NCBI GenBank assembly: GCA_944326255.1
Contig: CALVDG010000007.1
Span: forward strand, 29,626-93,625
DNA: 64,000 nucleotides
DNA from: an uncultured Bacteroidales bacterium
GTDB taxonomy: Bacteria > Bacteroidota > Bacteroidia > Bacteroidales > UBA932
Direction of reading: 5' to 3'
Below the pieces are notes generated by a model, which did no database searches, was not told the DNA's origin, and was given only the letters and a program-made list of their open reading frames with translations. Each line of letters starts with the position of its first letter. Within the stretch, counting starts at the first letter, position 1. A program made the position numbers and the translations under genes. This document shows positions 1-8,672 of the stretch, piece after piece.

Positions 1-134
1 TTAGCCTTCTCGAACTCGGGATGCTGGTTGTAAACCTCTTCGATGGACTCAAGCACCTCGCGGACAGCCTGGAGGTACTCTTTCTCGTTACCATACTTGG
101 CCTCAAGTTTGGCCATGATTTCTGAAACTTTCAT
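1..134 (-). CDS. gdhA: NADP-type glutamate dehydrogenase, N-terminal part (cut by window edge)
   Basis: Glutamate dehydrogenase interconverts 2-oxoglutarate plus ammonia and glutamate in the cytoplasm. Only the first 44 codons lie here, starting with ATG at 134; the rest is beyond base 1. The stretch EKEYLQAVREVLESIEE followed by VYNQHPEFEKA is the conserved amino-terminal helix of the hexameric bacterial GDH family as I know it from Bacteroides. It lies 42 bases after the korB stop on the same strand with no clear terminator between, so co-transcription with korAB is plausible and would join 2-oxoglutarate supply to glutamate synthesis. I saw no TAnnTTTG box in the gap. The family call rests on 44 residues and cofactor preference is inferred. 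Confidence 0.85.
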   Translation of the reverse strand, partial: MKVSEIMAKLEAKYGNEKEYLQAVREVLESIEEVYNQHPEFEKA

Positions 135-176
135 ATTTCTTGTGTTTTAGTTATGTAAATGAAACTGTTTTCTTAC

Positions 177-1193
177 TTATTTTACTTCCCACGTGGAGCC
201 GCTGTGCAGCAGTTCATCCATGTTGTGAATAGTTGATTTGGCCTTTACCTCCTCGAGCTGGTCCCTGACATTGTCGTCGTAAGTCTTGTCAGGCACGTCC
301 CTGATAACTCCGAGGGCAACCGGGAACTCGGGCCATTTCATGTCGATGAGCATACTGTGCATACCCATGTCCTGAGTGTGGGCATCATGCACCAGTATGT
401 CATCCTCGGTGAAACCGCCCTCGCCGATGGTCACCACCTTGAGCTTCTTGTTCTCAAGGATCAGACCCTTGTCCCTGTTCTTACCGAAAATCATCTTCTC
501 ACCATGTCTGAGAACTATCGTCCTGTCAGCCTTCACCTCCTTATCGGAGATCTCGCGGTGAGAGCCGTCATTGTATATCACGCAGTTGACAAGCATCTCG
601 GTCACAGAGCATCCGTCATGCTTGGCGGAAGCCACGAATATCTCCTGATTGAGCTTCAGCTCCGAGTCTATGCTTCGTGCAAAGAATGTGCCGCGCGCAC
701 CCATTACCAGAGCACCGGGGTTGAAAGGATGCTCAACCGTGCCGTAAGGCGACGTCTTGGTAATCTTGCCCAGAGGGGATGTCGGGGAATACTGACCTTT
801 TGTCAGTCCATAGATACGGTTGTTGAAAAGGACGATATTGATGTCGATATTGCGCCTGATGGCGTGTATGAAGTGGTTTCCGCCGATGGCCAGGGCATCA
901 CCGTCACCGGTGGCCTGCCAAATAGACAGTGTCGGATTGGCGACTTTCATACCGGTGGATATCGCGGTGGCACGTCCGTGGATGCCGTGGAATCCGTAAG
1001 TGTTCATATAGTACGGCAGACGCGACGAGCATCCGATACCTGAGACGAATACGAAACGCTCCATCGAGTATCCGAGATCCTCCGCTACCTGGGGAAGAGC
1101 CCTCTGAAGAGAGGCCAACACCGAGTGGTCACCGCATCCGGGGCACCATCTTACTTCCTGATTGCTTTTGAAATCCTGTGCTGTATATTTCAT
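177..1193 (-). CDS. korB: 2-oxoglutarate:ferredoxin oxidoreductase, beta subunit
   Basis: Beta subunit of the thiamine-diphosphate 2-oxoacid:ferredoxin oxidoreductase, most likely the 2-oxoglutarate enzyme that makes or consumes succinyl-CoA with low-potential ferredoxin. At 338 residues it has the usual length. The sequence shows WCPGCGDHSV near residue 16, GDGDALAIGGNHF near residue 96 (ThDP/Mg binding) and NNRIYGLTKGQ near 124. It lies 12 bases downstream of korA on the same strand, so the two subunits are one operon, followed by gdhA. Substrate (2-oxoglutarate versus another 2-oxoacid) is inferred from the Bacteroidota arrangement of a fused gamma-alpha subunit plus beta; a pyruvate or branched-chain 2-oxoacid enzyme cannot be excluded by eye. 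Confidence 0.92.
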   Translation of the reverse strand: MKYTAQDFKSNQEVRWCPGCGDHSVLASLQRALPQVAEDLGYSMERFVFVSGIGCSSRLPYYMNTYGFHGIHGRATAISTGMKVANPTLSIWQATGDGDALAIGGNHFIHAIRRNIDINIVLFNNRIYGLTKGQYSPTSPLGKITKTSPYGTVEHPFNPGALVMGARGTFFARSIDSELKLNQEIFVASAKHDGCSVTEMLVNCVIYNDGSHREISDKEVKADRTIVLRHGEKMIFGKNRDKGLILENKKLKVVTIGEGGFTEDDILVHDAHTQDMGMHSMLIDMKWPEFPVALGVIRDVPDKTYDDNVRDQLEEVKAKSTIHNMDELLHSGSTWEVK

Positions 1194-1205
1194 GGCTGTA
1201 TCCTC

Positions 1206-3047
1206 CTATAATAATTCATTGACTGCATCCACGACATCCTTTACGATGAAAGGCTGTCCCTGCACCTTGTTCAGCTGATAGTAATGGAACTTCTGGTGCT
1301 TTGCACGCAGATAATCGGCGAACTGACCGGAGTTGAGCTCGCAGACGATGATCTTCTTGAACTTCGAGAAGACCTCCTCGGTGTTGAGGGGAAGGGGATT
1401 GATATAGTCAAAATGAGCCAGGGACACGCTCTTGCCCTGCTTGTGGAACTCCTTGACAGCCGTATAGAGATGGCCGAATGTTCCGCCCCAGCCGACGATA
1501 AGCACCTCGCCGCTCTCGTCTCCGACAACCTTCAGCGGCGGAATGTCGCGGGCCACCAGTGCCACTTTCCTGGCCCTGGTGTCCACCATCATCTGGTGAT
1601 TCTGAGGATCGGAGGAGATGACGCCTGCGGGGTTCTTCTCCAGACCGCCTACCCTGTGCTCCAGGCCGGGAATACCGGGACGGGCCCATCTGCGGACGAG
1701 GGTCTCGGGATCCCTCTCAAAGGGAGCGAACTTGCCGCCGCACTCGGAAGCGTCATTGATGAAAGGAGGATGTATCTCGGGAAGATCCTTCATGGAAGGT
1801 ATCCTCCAGGGCTCGGAACCGTTGCCGAGGAATCCCTCGGTGAGCAGGATGACGGGCATCATGTGCTCCATGGCGAACTTACCGGCGTAGAATGCCTTCT
1901 CAAAGCAGTCCGAAGGAGAATGAGCGGCCATCACCATAATGGGACACTCTCCGTTGCGGCCGTAAAGGGCCTGATGCAGGTCGGTCTGCTCGGTCTTGGT
2001 AGGTATACCTGTGGACGGGCCGCTGCGCTGAACATCCACGAGCACCAGAGGCAGTTCCGTAATCATGGCCAGTCCGAGAGCCTCCGACTTCAGGGAAAGA
2101 CCGGGACCGGAGGTGGTGGTCACTGCAAAATTGCCGGCGTATGCCGCTCCGATGGCGGTGCAGATGCCGGCTATCTCATCCTCGCACTGGAGGGTCTTGG
2201 CCTTGAGTTCCTTATGGATGGCCAGTTCCTCGAGAATAGCAGTGGCGGGTGTGATGGGATATGAACCGCAGAAAAGGGGCACTCCGGACTTTTCGGAGGC
2301 TGCGAGCAGACCCCATGCCGTGGCCTGGTTGCCGTTGATATTGCGGTATGTGCCTTTCTCCTGCTTGGCAGGCTGCACATAGTAGGTGTTTGCTATAGCG
2401 TGAATATTGGAGGCGTAGTTGAAACCGTCCTTGAGGACTTTCTTGTTGGTGTCGATAAGAGCCGGCTTCTTCTTGAACTTGCGTTCCAGATACTCGAATG
2501 TATGGTCAAGTTCCTTATTGAACATGAAGAAGCACATGCCGAGGGTAAACATGTTCTTGCACCTTACGATGGCTTTCATGTCCAGGCCGCTGTCCTTCAG
2601 GCTTTCCTTCGTCAGAGTGGTTATAGGAGACACGATGATGTTCCTGTCACCTATGCCCAACTCCTCAATGGGATTCATGGTCTTGAATCCGGCCTTCTGG
2701 ATACCTTTCTCGTCGAAGGCATCCTCATCGAGGATGATGGCCGCCGTAGGTTTCGCCCACTTGGCATTGGCCATAAGCGCCGCGGGATTCATGGCGACAA
2801 GCACATCGCAGAAATCTCCGGGAGTGTTGATCTCAACAGAACCTATGTGTACCTGAAAACCGGACACACCTGAAACAGTACCCTGAGGAGCCCGGATCTC
2901 CGCCGGGTAGTCAGGAAATGTAGAGATCTCGTTACCGAAAAGCGCGGAAGAATCGGCGAACAGCGTACCTGTCAGCTGCATACCGTCTCCGGAGTCGCCG
3001 GCGAACCGGATAACGACATCTTCTATATCAATAACTTTGTGTTGCAT
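1206..3047 (-). CDS. korA: 2-oxoglutarate:ferredoxin oxidoreductase, fused gamma-alpha subunit
   Basis: The larger subunit of the ferredoxin-dependent 2-oxoacid oxidoreductase. The protein (613 residues) fuses the gamma domain (about 10-190, beginning IRFAGDSGDGMQLTG) to the alpha pyrimidine-binding domain (from about 235, with CGSYPITPATAILEEL) and a C-terminal transketolase-like domain ending near 600. The fused form is usual for Bacteroidota Kor. ATG at 3047 follows a TAnnTTTG box at 3072-3079, and korB starts 12 bases after the stop. A hairpin at 3131-3163 separates it from the upstream skp gene, so korAB is its own transcription unit. No residue anomalies were noticed. Confidence 0.92.
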   Translation of the reverse strand: MQHKVIDIEDVVIRFAGDSGDGMQLTGTLFADSSALFGNEISTFPDYPAEIRAPQGTVSGVSGFQVHIGSVEINTPGDFCDVLVAMNPAALMANAKWAKPTAAIILDEDAFDEKGIQKAGFKTMNPIEELGIGDRNIIVSPITTLTKESLKDSGLDMKAIVRCKNMFTLGMCFFMFNKELDHTFEYLERKFKKKPALIDTNKKVLKDGFNYASNIHAIANTYYVQPAKQEKGTYRNINGNQATAWGLLAASEKSGVPLFCGSYPITPATAILEELAIHKELKAKTLQCEDEIAGICTAIGAAYAGNFAVTTTSGPGLSLKSEALGLAMITELPLVLVDVQRSGPSTGIPTKTEQTDLHQALYGRNGECPIMVMAAHSPSDCFEKAFYAGKFAMEHMMPVILLTEGFLGNGSEPWRIPSMKDLPEIHPPFINDASECGGKFAPFERDPETLVRRWARPGIPGLEHRVGGLEKNPAGVISSDPQNHQMMVDTRARKVALVARDIPPLKVVGDESGEVLIVGWGGTFGHLYTAVKEFHKQGKSVSLAHFDYINPLPLNTEEVFSKFKKIIVCELNSGQFADYLRAKHQKFHYYQLNKVQGQPFIVKDVVDAVNELL

Positions 3048-3071
3048 TATTGTGTTGATTATAATTTCTTA

Positions 3072-3079
3072 CAAATGTA
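3072..3079 (-). promoter_or_regulatory. -7 box (TACATTTG) of the korAB promoter
   Basis: Read on the minus strand this is TACATTTG, matching the Bacteroidota -7 consensus TAnnTTTG, 24 bases before the korA ATG. A TTTG lies upstream, but at a shorter spacing (14) than the usual 19-21, so only the -7 element is convincing. Confidence 0.6.
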
Positions 3080-3130
3080 AGGATATTTCCTAACAAAACG
3101 AATTATTTCAGAAGTATTTTATAAAAAGTG

Positions 3131-3163
3131 AAAGGACTGCCCCTGAAACAGGGAAAGTCCTTT
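3131..3163 (-). terminator. Rho-independent-type terminator after skp
   Basis: The arms AAAGGACT and AGTCCTTT, with an inner CCCTG/CAGGG pairing, form a hairpin. On the minus strand it is followed by a T-rich stretch (CACTTTTTAT). It lies 31 bases after the stop of the skp gene and before the korA promoter, so it separates the envelope operon from korAB. Confidence 0.7.
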
Positions 3164-3194
3164 TAACATATTGCAAAGTTATTGTTTTCAAACA

Positions 3195-3743
3195 CTAACG
3201 CTGTGCCTGATTCTGAGGCAGCACCTTGTCCAGCGGTATATTGAGAGCCGTCTTGACCTGCTCGGTGACATCCATGCTCTGCGCTGCGTCAAAATAGGGA
3301 ATGACACCCATAGATGTATCGAACACATATATAAGTCCGTTGGCCCTGCCTACCTTGGCCACGGCCTCATTGGCTTTCTGCTGTATGGGAGCCATAAGCT
3401 GCTGCTGAAGGTTGTTCATATCCATCTGAGCGTTCTGGTTGTACTGTGTGATACGGGCTTCAAGATCCTGTATTTCCTGCTGCTTGGTAGCCAGCACCGA
3501 AGGTGTCCAGTTGGCGCTCATCTGCTGATAAGTCGTAATCTTGGTGTTGTACTCCTCTATCATCGCGTTGTAGGTCTCCTGCATACTTGCGCTGAACTTC
3601 TCCATTTCCACACGGGCAGAATCCATCTCGTCCATCAGGAAAATCACTTCCTGCATATTTACATGCCCGAATTTCATTCCCTGCGCCGAGGCCAGGGTCG
3701 CAACTGAGAAAACGCTCAATGCTATTACAATAATCCTTTTCAT
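3195..3743 (-). CDS. OmpH/Skp-family periplasmic chaperone
   Basis: A small periplasmic coiled-coil chaperone that in this family escorts unfolded outer-membrane proteins to the Bam complex. The protein (182 residues) has a signal peptide (MKRIIVIALSVFSVATLASA, then Q), a helical, Gln/Glu-rich centre with coiled-coil character (about 45-135), and the family's C-terminal strand around LIYVFDTSMGVIPYFD. It is the last gene of nadK-uppS-bamA-skp, 50 bases after bamA. Bacteroidota often have two skp-like genes after bamA; here only one follows bamA, and a second family member lies at 8059, divergent from nadK. Function is inferred from family and position. Confidence 0.87.
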   Translation of the reverse strand: MKRIIVIALSVFSVATLASAQGMKFGHVNMQEVIFLMDEMDSARVEMEKFSASMQETYNAMIEEYNTKITTYQQMSANWTPSVLATKQQEIQDLEARITQYNQNAQMDMNNLQQQLMAPIQQKANEAVAKVGRANGLIYVFDTSMGVIPYFDAAQSMDVTEQVKTALNIPLDKVLPQNQAQR

Positions 3744-3793
3744 TTTAGTTGTTCTTTTCTTATTGACTGCAAAATTAATAAAATTTCATATCA

Positions 3794-6316
3794 TTAGAAC
3801 TGCTGTCCTATCACGAAGTGGAAATTCGAGCCGCCCCTGTCCATACCCTGAACCGGATCAAAGCCCCATCCCCAGTCAACTCCAAGCAGTCCGATCATAG
3901 GAAGCATAATCCTGACTCCGACTCCAGCCGAACGCTTGATCTGGAACGGATTGAATTCCCGGATATCCTCCCAGCAGTTGCCTCCTTCCAGGAAGGCCAG
4001 CACGTATATAGTAGACTGAGGCTGCAGGATTACCGGATACCTCAACTCTATAGTGAACTTATCGTACACATGGCCGACATAGATGCCGTCCTCATTGACA
4101 GGTGTCAGGGAATAGTTGGAGTATCCTCTCAATGCGATAATCTCCGAGCCGTAAGTATTGTAGCCGGACATACCGTCACCGCCGACCTGATACCCCTCGA
4201 AAGGAGAGTATCCCAGATTCTTGTTGTAATACCCCAGATATCCGAACTGCGCCCTGGTCATCAGCACCAGATCATCGAACAGACGTACATACAGAGCTCC
4301 CTTGAAAGTCCATTTGTGATATTCTATCCACCTGTACCTCTCCTGATCCGTCATAGAGGCATAATCGGTGTTCTTGTCCCTGAACAGGGAATAGGGAGGC
4401 GTCAGCTGCAATGACAGCTGGAAATCCGAACCTTCCCTCGGATAAATCATCTGGTCCGTAGAGTTTCTGGCCAGTGTGATCTTATAGCTTATGTTGTTTG
4501 AGCGGCCGGTCTCAAAGAGGAAATTGTACCGCCAGTTGTGCAGGTTGTACGTCTGCCAGCTGAGTTCGTGGTAAAGGACAAAATAGCTGTCAGGCCATTT
4601 CAGACGGCTTCCCAGCGAGGCTGCGATACCGTAGACCTCATAATACTCGTCTGTATTCTGATAAAAATAATAGGAGTTCGTCTGACGGGTATAATATCCG
4701 GCCAGATTGAACGAGGTCGGTTTCTTTCCGAAAAGCCAAGGCTCTATGAAATTGATTGAAGCTGCAGTATAGTATGTACCGTTGGTCTGGAAACGGATGG
4801 AGAGCGTCTGGGCATCACCCAAGGGTACAGGACGCCATGCGCCTCTCTTGAACATCCTCTTTATAGAGAAATTGTTGAAGCTTACACCGACTGTTCCCAC
4901 GAACGAATATCCACCCCATCCTCCTGAGAGCTCGAACTGGGAGTTGGGCTTTTCCTGCAGATTGTAAGAGATATCCACAGTATTGTTCAGCTGATTGGGT
5001 ATCACCGAATAGCCGCGCGTATGGTCCAAAGCCTGCTCAGGGTCAAAGTTACCCATCGACGCAATCTCCCTCAGGGAACGCTCCAGCATGGACTGACTGT
5101 ACAGATACCCCGGCTTGGTGAACAGCTGGCGGCGCACTACCTTCTCATTGGTTATAGTATTGCCGCTGATGATTATCTTGTTGAAAGTGGCCGGCTTGCC
5201 CTCCACCATGCGGAGCTCGACATCCACCGAATCCCCCACTATATTGGTCTCGACCGGTATGATATTGAAAAATATGTACCCCTGGTCAGCGTACAGGGTA
5301 TGAATGTCCATGAACTCTTTCTTAGGATCACCGAACAGTCTCTTCTCCAGGTTCACGACATCATAGACATCTCCTTTCTTAATCATAAGGACAGCGTCCA
5401 GCTGCTCTGATGTATACAGGGAATTACCGGTCCAGGTTATATTCCTGAAATAGTACTTCTTGCCTTCGTCTATGACAAACTTGATGCCCAGACGGTCCGG
5501 TTCTATATAATATATGGAGTCCTTGACTATGCGTGCATCCCTGTAACCGGCCTCATTGAAGACACTGAGCATGGACTGCTTGTCGTTCTCGTATTCCTTC
5601 TCGTTGAATTTCTTGGTCTTGAAGATATTACGGAAACGCATGTCCCTGGTCTTCGCCATGGCTCCGATCAGTTTGCCGTCAGGAACATGGTCATTGCCCT
5701 CAAATGTGATGGTCTTTATCTTGACCTTCGACTTGCGGTCCACGACAAAGGTGACGCGCACAGCGTTCTTTACCACGGTATCCCTGACCTGAATCACGTC
5801 CACGTCTGCATTGAGGAATCCTTTCTCCTTGAAATAGTCCTTGATGATTCCGACTGATGAGTTGAGCACATAATCCGACAGGGGCACATTGCGCCGGAGG
5901 CTAAGCCTGTCCTGCAGCTCCGTCTGCTCCGAATTCTTGATACCCTGGAAATTCCATCTTGAGACTCTGGGCCTCTCCTGCAGCCACAGTGCCAGATACA
6001 CTGTATCCCCCATCGCTGAAAGCGAATCAATATTGAGAGACACGTCCGAAAAATGCTTCTGCGCCCATATACGGCTGACCACAGATGCGGTAACATCTCC
6101 CGGCACAGTTATCTCCATGCCCTCCTTCAAGCCGGTCAATGCCAGAATCTGCGACTCTCCAAGGTACTTGACACCTTTCACCTTGATGCCTCCCAGCACA
6201 TATTTTTTAGGATGAAGATAATCTACGACAACGTCCGCGGAGCTCTGCTGCGCATACAACAGCCCCGCTGTCATCAGTGACAATACCAGGAAAAGCGTCC
6301 TTTTCAATGTCATCAT
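3794..6316 (-). CDS. bamA: Outer-membrane assembly factor BamA (Omp85)
   Basis: The essential outer-membrane insertase that folds beta-barrel proteins into the outer membrane. The 840-residue protein has a signal peptide (cleavage near LLYAQQ, residue 22), a run of POTRA domains (about 40-450, with repeated GNxxxxxxxL patterns such as TWTGNSLYTSEQLDAVL and ISGNTITNEKVVRRQL) and an aromatic-rich 16-stranded barrel (about 470-840). It ends in phenylalanine (VIGQQF), the usual C-terminal signature of Bam substrates. Its ATG overlaps the uppS stop by 4 bases (6313-6316), indicating translational coupling. It is slightly longer than enterobacterial BamA, which is normal for Bacteroidota. The partner lipoprotein BamD is encoded separately at 17400-18215. 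Confidence 0.95.
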   Translation of the reverse strand: MMTLKRTLFLVLSLMTAGLLYAQQSSADVVVDYLHPKKYVLGGIKVKGVKYLGESQILALTGLKEGMEITVPGDVTASVVSRIWAQKHFSDVSLNIDSLSAMGDTVYLALWLQERPRVSRWNFQGIKNSEQTELQDRLSLRRNVPLSDYVLNSSVGIIKDYFKEKGFLNADVDVIQVRDTVVKNAVRVTFVVDRKSKVKIKTITFEGNDHVPDGKLIGAMAKTRDMRFRNIFKTKKFNEKEYENDKQSMLSVFNEAGYRDARIVKDSIYYIEPDRLGIKFVIDEGKKYYFRNITWTGNSLYTSEQLDAVLMIKKGDVYDVVNLEKRLFGDPKKEFMDIHTLYADQGYIFFNIIPVETNIVGDSVDVELRMVEGKPATFNKIIISGNTITNEKVVRRQLFTKPGYLYSQSMLERSLREIASMGNFDPEQALDHTRGYSVIPNQLNNTVDISYNLQEKPNSQFELSGGWGGYSFVGTVGVSFNNFSIKRMFKRGAWRPVPLGDAQTLSIRFQTNGTYYTAASINFIEPWLFGKKPTSFNLAGYYTRQTNSYYFYQNTDEYYEVYGIAASLGSRLKWPDSYFVLYHELSWQTYNLHNWRYNFLFETGRSNNISYKITLARNSTDQMIYPREGSDFQLSLQLTPPYSLFRDKNTDYASMTDQERYRWIEYHKWTFKGALYVRLFDDLVLMTRAQFGYLGYYNKNLGYSPFEGYQVGGDGMSGYNTYGSEIIALRGYSNYSLTPVNEDGIYVGHVYDKFTIELRYPVILQPQSTIYVLAFLEGGNCWEDIREFNPFQIKRSAGVGVRIMLPMIGLLGVDWGWGFDPVQGMDRGGSNFHFVIGQQF

Positions 6317-7041
6317 TTGGAATCGCTAATTTCAATTTTTATCTGCTCGCCCGTCTTCCCGAACCGTCTTTCCCGGGATGCGTAGCTGTCAAGTGCTGTC
6401 CGGAACTCGTTTTTGCGAAAATCGGGCCAAAGGACATCCGTAAAATAAAATTCGGTATACGCACACTGCCAGAGCATGAAATTGCTTATCCTCTGCTCCC
6501 CGCTGGTCCTTATCAGAAGATCCGGGTCCGGTATTCCGGCTGTTGCCAGATAATCTCCGAAATGTCCCGCAGGAGCTCCTGCCGCCGCGAACTTCCGGGC
6601 AGCCTGCTCAATATCCCACTTGCCGCTGTAGCTCAGAAATACCACGAGCGTCAGCCCCGTATTGCCGGCTGTTTCCTCCATCGCCCCGTCTATATCCCTG
6701 TTAAGATCTTCCGGAAGGCGGCTCCTGTTGCCTATTACGATAAAGCGGATGTTATTCTTATGAAAAGTCGGTCTTTCATTGAGAATAGACACGGCCATAA
6801 GGCGCATCAGCTCTGAGACCTCCGCATCCGGGCGGTTCCAGTTCTCCTCCGAGAATGCGAAGAAACTCAGATACTCAATACCCGTTTCCACTGCGAACTC
6901 CGAGCAGGCTCTTACACTCTCCGTCCCCTCGTGATGCCCGAACACCCGTTCCTTGCCGCGCTGTCTGGCCCAACGCCCGTTCCCGTCCATTATTATCGCC
7001 ACATGTCTTGGCAGCATACTCTTGTCCATATCTGTTTTCAA
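6313..7041 (-). CDS. uppS: Undecaprenyl diphosphate synthase (cis-prenyltransferase)
   Basis: Makes the C55 lipid carrier for peptidoglycan and glycan assembly from farnesyl diphosphate and isopentenyl diphosphate. The 242-residue product has the family signature AIIMDGNGRWARQRG near residue 15, with the catalytic Asp at 19, and the C-terminal RTSGEQRISNF and ELYF-like (EFYFTDVLWPDF) motifs. It overlaps nadK upstream and bamA downstream by 4 bases each (ATGA type), so these genes form one coupled operon. A second possible start lies 4 codons in (MDKSML); I kept the one that gives the 4-base overlap. Confidence 0.95.
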   Translation of the reverse strand: MKTDMDKSMLPRHVAIIMDGNGRWARQRGKERVFGHHEGTESVRACSEFAVETGIEYLSFFAFSEENWNRPDAEVSELMRLMAVSILNERPTFHKNNIRFIVIGNRSRLPEDLNRDIDGAMEETAGNTGLTLVVFLSYSGKWDIEQAARKFAAAGAPAGHFGDYLATAGIPDPDLLIRTSGEQRISNFMLWQCAYTEFYFTDVLWPDFRKNEFRTALDSYASRERRFGKTGEQIKIEISDSK

Positions 7042-7931
7042 TATTTTATTCTGTCATTCCTGCGGTCCTCCCCCCAAAGCAGCTTCTCATTCAAAGCCTC
7101 GAAAAAGCCGGCCTGCCCGAATGTCACACATGAAAGAGCGAAGTCCGCTTTCCGCACCGTCACCTTCCTGTCCTCGGCCACATCCATGAAACGGTTGTCC
7201 ACCGAGAGCAGAGTACGTCTTCCCCCTGAACGTATAACGACCTCTATCTCCGATGTATCCGGCACTATCAACGGTCTCACGTTGAGATTGTGCGGGGCCA
7301 TCGGAGTAATGATGAAGACCGAAGAGTCCGGCACCACGACCGGGCCTCCCACGCTGAGAGAATAAGCCGTAGAGCCGGTCGGGGTCGCTATGAGCAGCCC
7401 GTCCGCCCAGTAAGTAGGTATGCGCATCCCGTCGATAGACACCTCTATGCCTATCATATTGGGGCCGTAACGCTGCATGGTTATCTCATTGAGGGCATAG
7501 GGATAGATATCCGGAGTCAGTCCCCCGTAGGAAACTTCCAGCAGACTCCTTTTCCGCACACTGTAATCCCCCTCTATCATCCTGTCCACAATACCGCATC
7601 CTGCATCTCCGCTTCCCGCCGAAGTCAGAAAACCCAGCCGTCCGAAATTGATGCCGGCGACCGGTATTCCCCTCCTGCCCACCATCGTCAGAGAACTGAG
7701 AAAAGTCCCGTCACCTCCAAGGGACAGGAATATATCCACGTCCGCAGGCAGGTCCTCCCCGGATGCAAATACCTCTCCCGGCAAGGGCCGTACACCCGCA
7801 CCGGCAAGACAGTCCGCCAGTTCCGAGAAAAACGAAAGCCTCACACCTTTTATAATAAGGTGCTCCAGCAATGCCGTCATTCTACTTGCGGTGTCAGGCC
7901 CCGGATTGCGGCCATATAGAGCAAAGTGCAT
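7038..7931 (-). CDS. nadK: NAD kinase
   Basis: Phosphorylates NAD to NADP in the cytoplasm. The 297-residue protein carries the diagnostic GGDGTFLSS (72-80), an ALNEITM motif and a glycine-rich GLLIATPTGSTAYSLS segment. The frame is open up to 8009, but the extra 26 residues have no family resemblance; ATG at 7931 gives the typical MHFALYGRNP start. It is the first gene of the nadK-uppS-bamA-skp operon, ending in a 4-base overlap with uppS. The 127-base gap to the divergent skp-like gene must hold its promoter, but I could find only imperfect minus-strand -7 candidates. Confidence 0.93.
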   Translation of the reverse strand: MHFALYGRNPGPDTASRMTALLEHLIIKGVRLSFFSELADCLAGAGVRPLPGEVFASGEDLPADVDIFLSLGGDGTFLSSLTMVGRRGIPVAGINFGRLGFLTSAGSGDAGCGIVDRMIEGDYSVRKRSLLEVSYGGLTPDIYPYALNEITMQRYGPNMIGIEVSIDGMRIPTYWADGLLIATPTGSTAYSLSVGGPVVVPDSSVFIITPMAPHNLNVRPLIVPDTSEIEVVIRSGGRRTLLSVDNRFMDVAEDRKVTVRKADFALSCVTFGQAGFFEALNEKLLWGEDRRNDRIKY

Positions 7932-7992
7932 GTTCTCTGTTTTTGCTATACAAATTGCAAATATTGCGAATTTATTTTGATAAAGCCCTATT

Positions 7993-8024
7993 TTTGCAAA
8001 AAAACTCATTTTTATTTACTTTTG
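7993..8024 (+). promoter_or_regulatory. Full Bacteroidota-type promoter (TTTG-N20-TACTTTTG)
   Basis: TTTG at 7993-7996 and TACTTTTG at 8017-8024 are separated by 20 bases, matching both the -33 and -7 elements of the primary Bacteroidota promoter. It lies 34 bases before the ATG at 8059 and should drive the skp-like/glycosyltransferase/purC/LysM run. It is one of the cleanest promoters in the window. Confidence 0.8.
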
Positions 8025-8058
8025 TATTTTAAATGATTAATAACTCTACAATACGGAA

Positions 8059-8667
8059 ATGAAGAAAGTCAATCTTATCCTCAACATCGTACTCGTGCTG
8101 GCTGTCGCCGCATTGTACGTACTGCATTTCACCGGCAACAGTAAAACCGAGCACACGGCTTCCGCAGAAGACAGCCGGATAACCGCAGGCAGCGGGGACA
8201 TCGTCTATATCAACCTCGACACCCTGGTCAACCAGTACGATATGTACAACGACCTCCGCACGGAACTTGAAAGCAAGGTCAGCGCCATTGAGAATGACCT
8301 GAACAAGAAGGGAAGAGCCCTTGAGAACGACATGAAGAGTTTTCAAGAAAAAATGCAGAAAGGTCTACTGACACGGTCTCAGATGGAGACCATGCAGAAC
8401 GACCTGATGGCACGCGACCAGGAGCTCCGCAACCTGTCCCAGCAGAAACAGATGGAGCTGGCCGAGGAAGAGAGCGTCATGTACAACAGGGTAATGGATG
8501 CCATAAGGACTTATGTTGACAATTACAACAAAGACAAGCAGTTCTCGCTGATACTTACCACCACGGCTGCTACGAACTCAATAATCAGCGGCGACCAGGG
8601 ACTCAACATTACGACCGAAGTCATAAACGGCCTCAATCAGGAATACATCAGGAACCGAAATAAATAA
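8059..8667 (+). CDS. Second OmpH/Skp-like periplasmic protein
   Basis: The 202-residue protein has an N-terminal hydrophobic segment (residues 4-25, after MKKVN) followed by the family pattern IVYINLDTLVNQYDMYNDL and a long charged helix (about 65-150) with coiled-coil character. The C-terminal part DKQFSLILTTT corresponds to the conserved Skp strand. The N-terminus may be an uncleaved anchor rather than a signal peptide. Paralogous to the skp gene at 3195. It opens a plus-strand run with the glycosyltransferase (5-base gap), purC and the LysM protein, all behind the promoter at 7993-8024. Chaperone role is inferred from family only. Confidence 0.82.
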   Translation: MKKVNLILNIVLVLAVAALYVLHFTGNSKTEHTASAEDSRITAGSGDIVYINLDTLVNQYDMYNDLRTELESKVSAIENDLNKKGRALENDMKSFQEKMQKGLLTRSQMETMQNDLMARDQELRNLSQQKQMELAEEESVMYNRVMDAIRTYVDNYNKDKQFSLILTTTAATNSIISGDQGLNITTEVINGLNQEYIRNRNK

Positions 8668-8672
8668 CTGCC

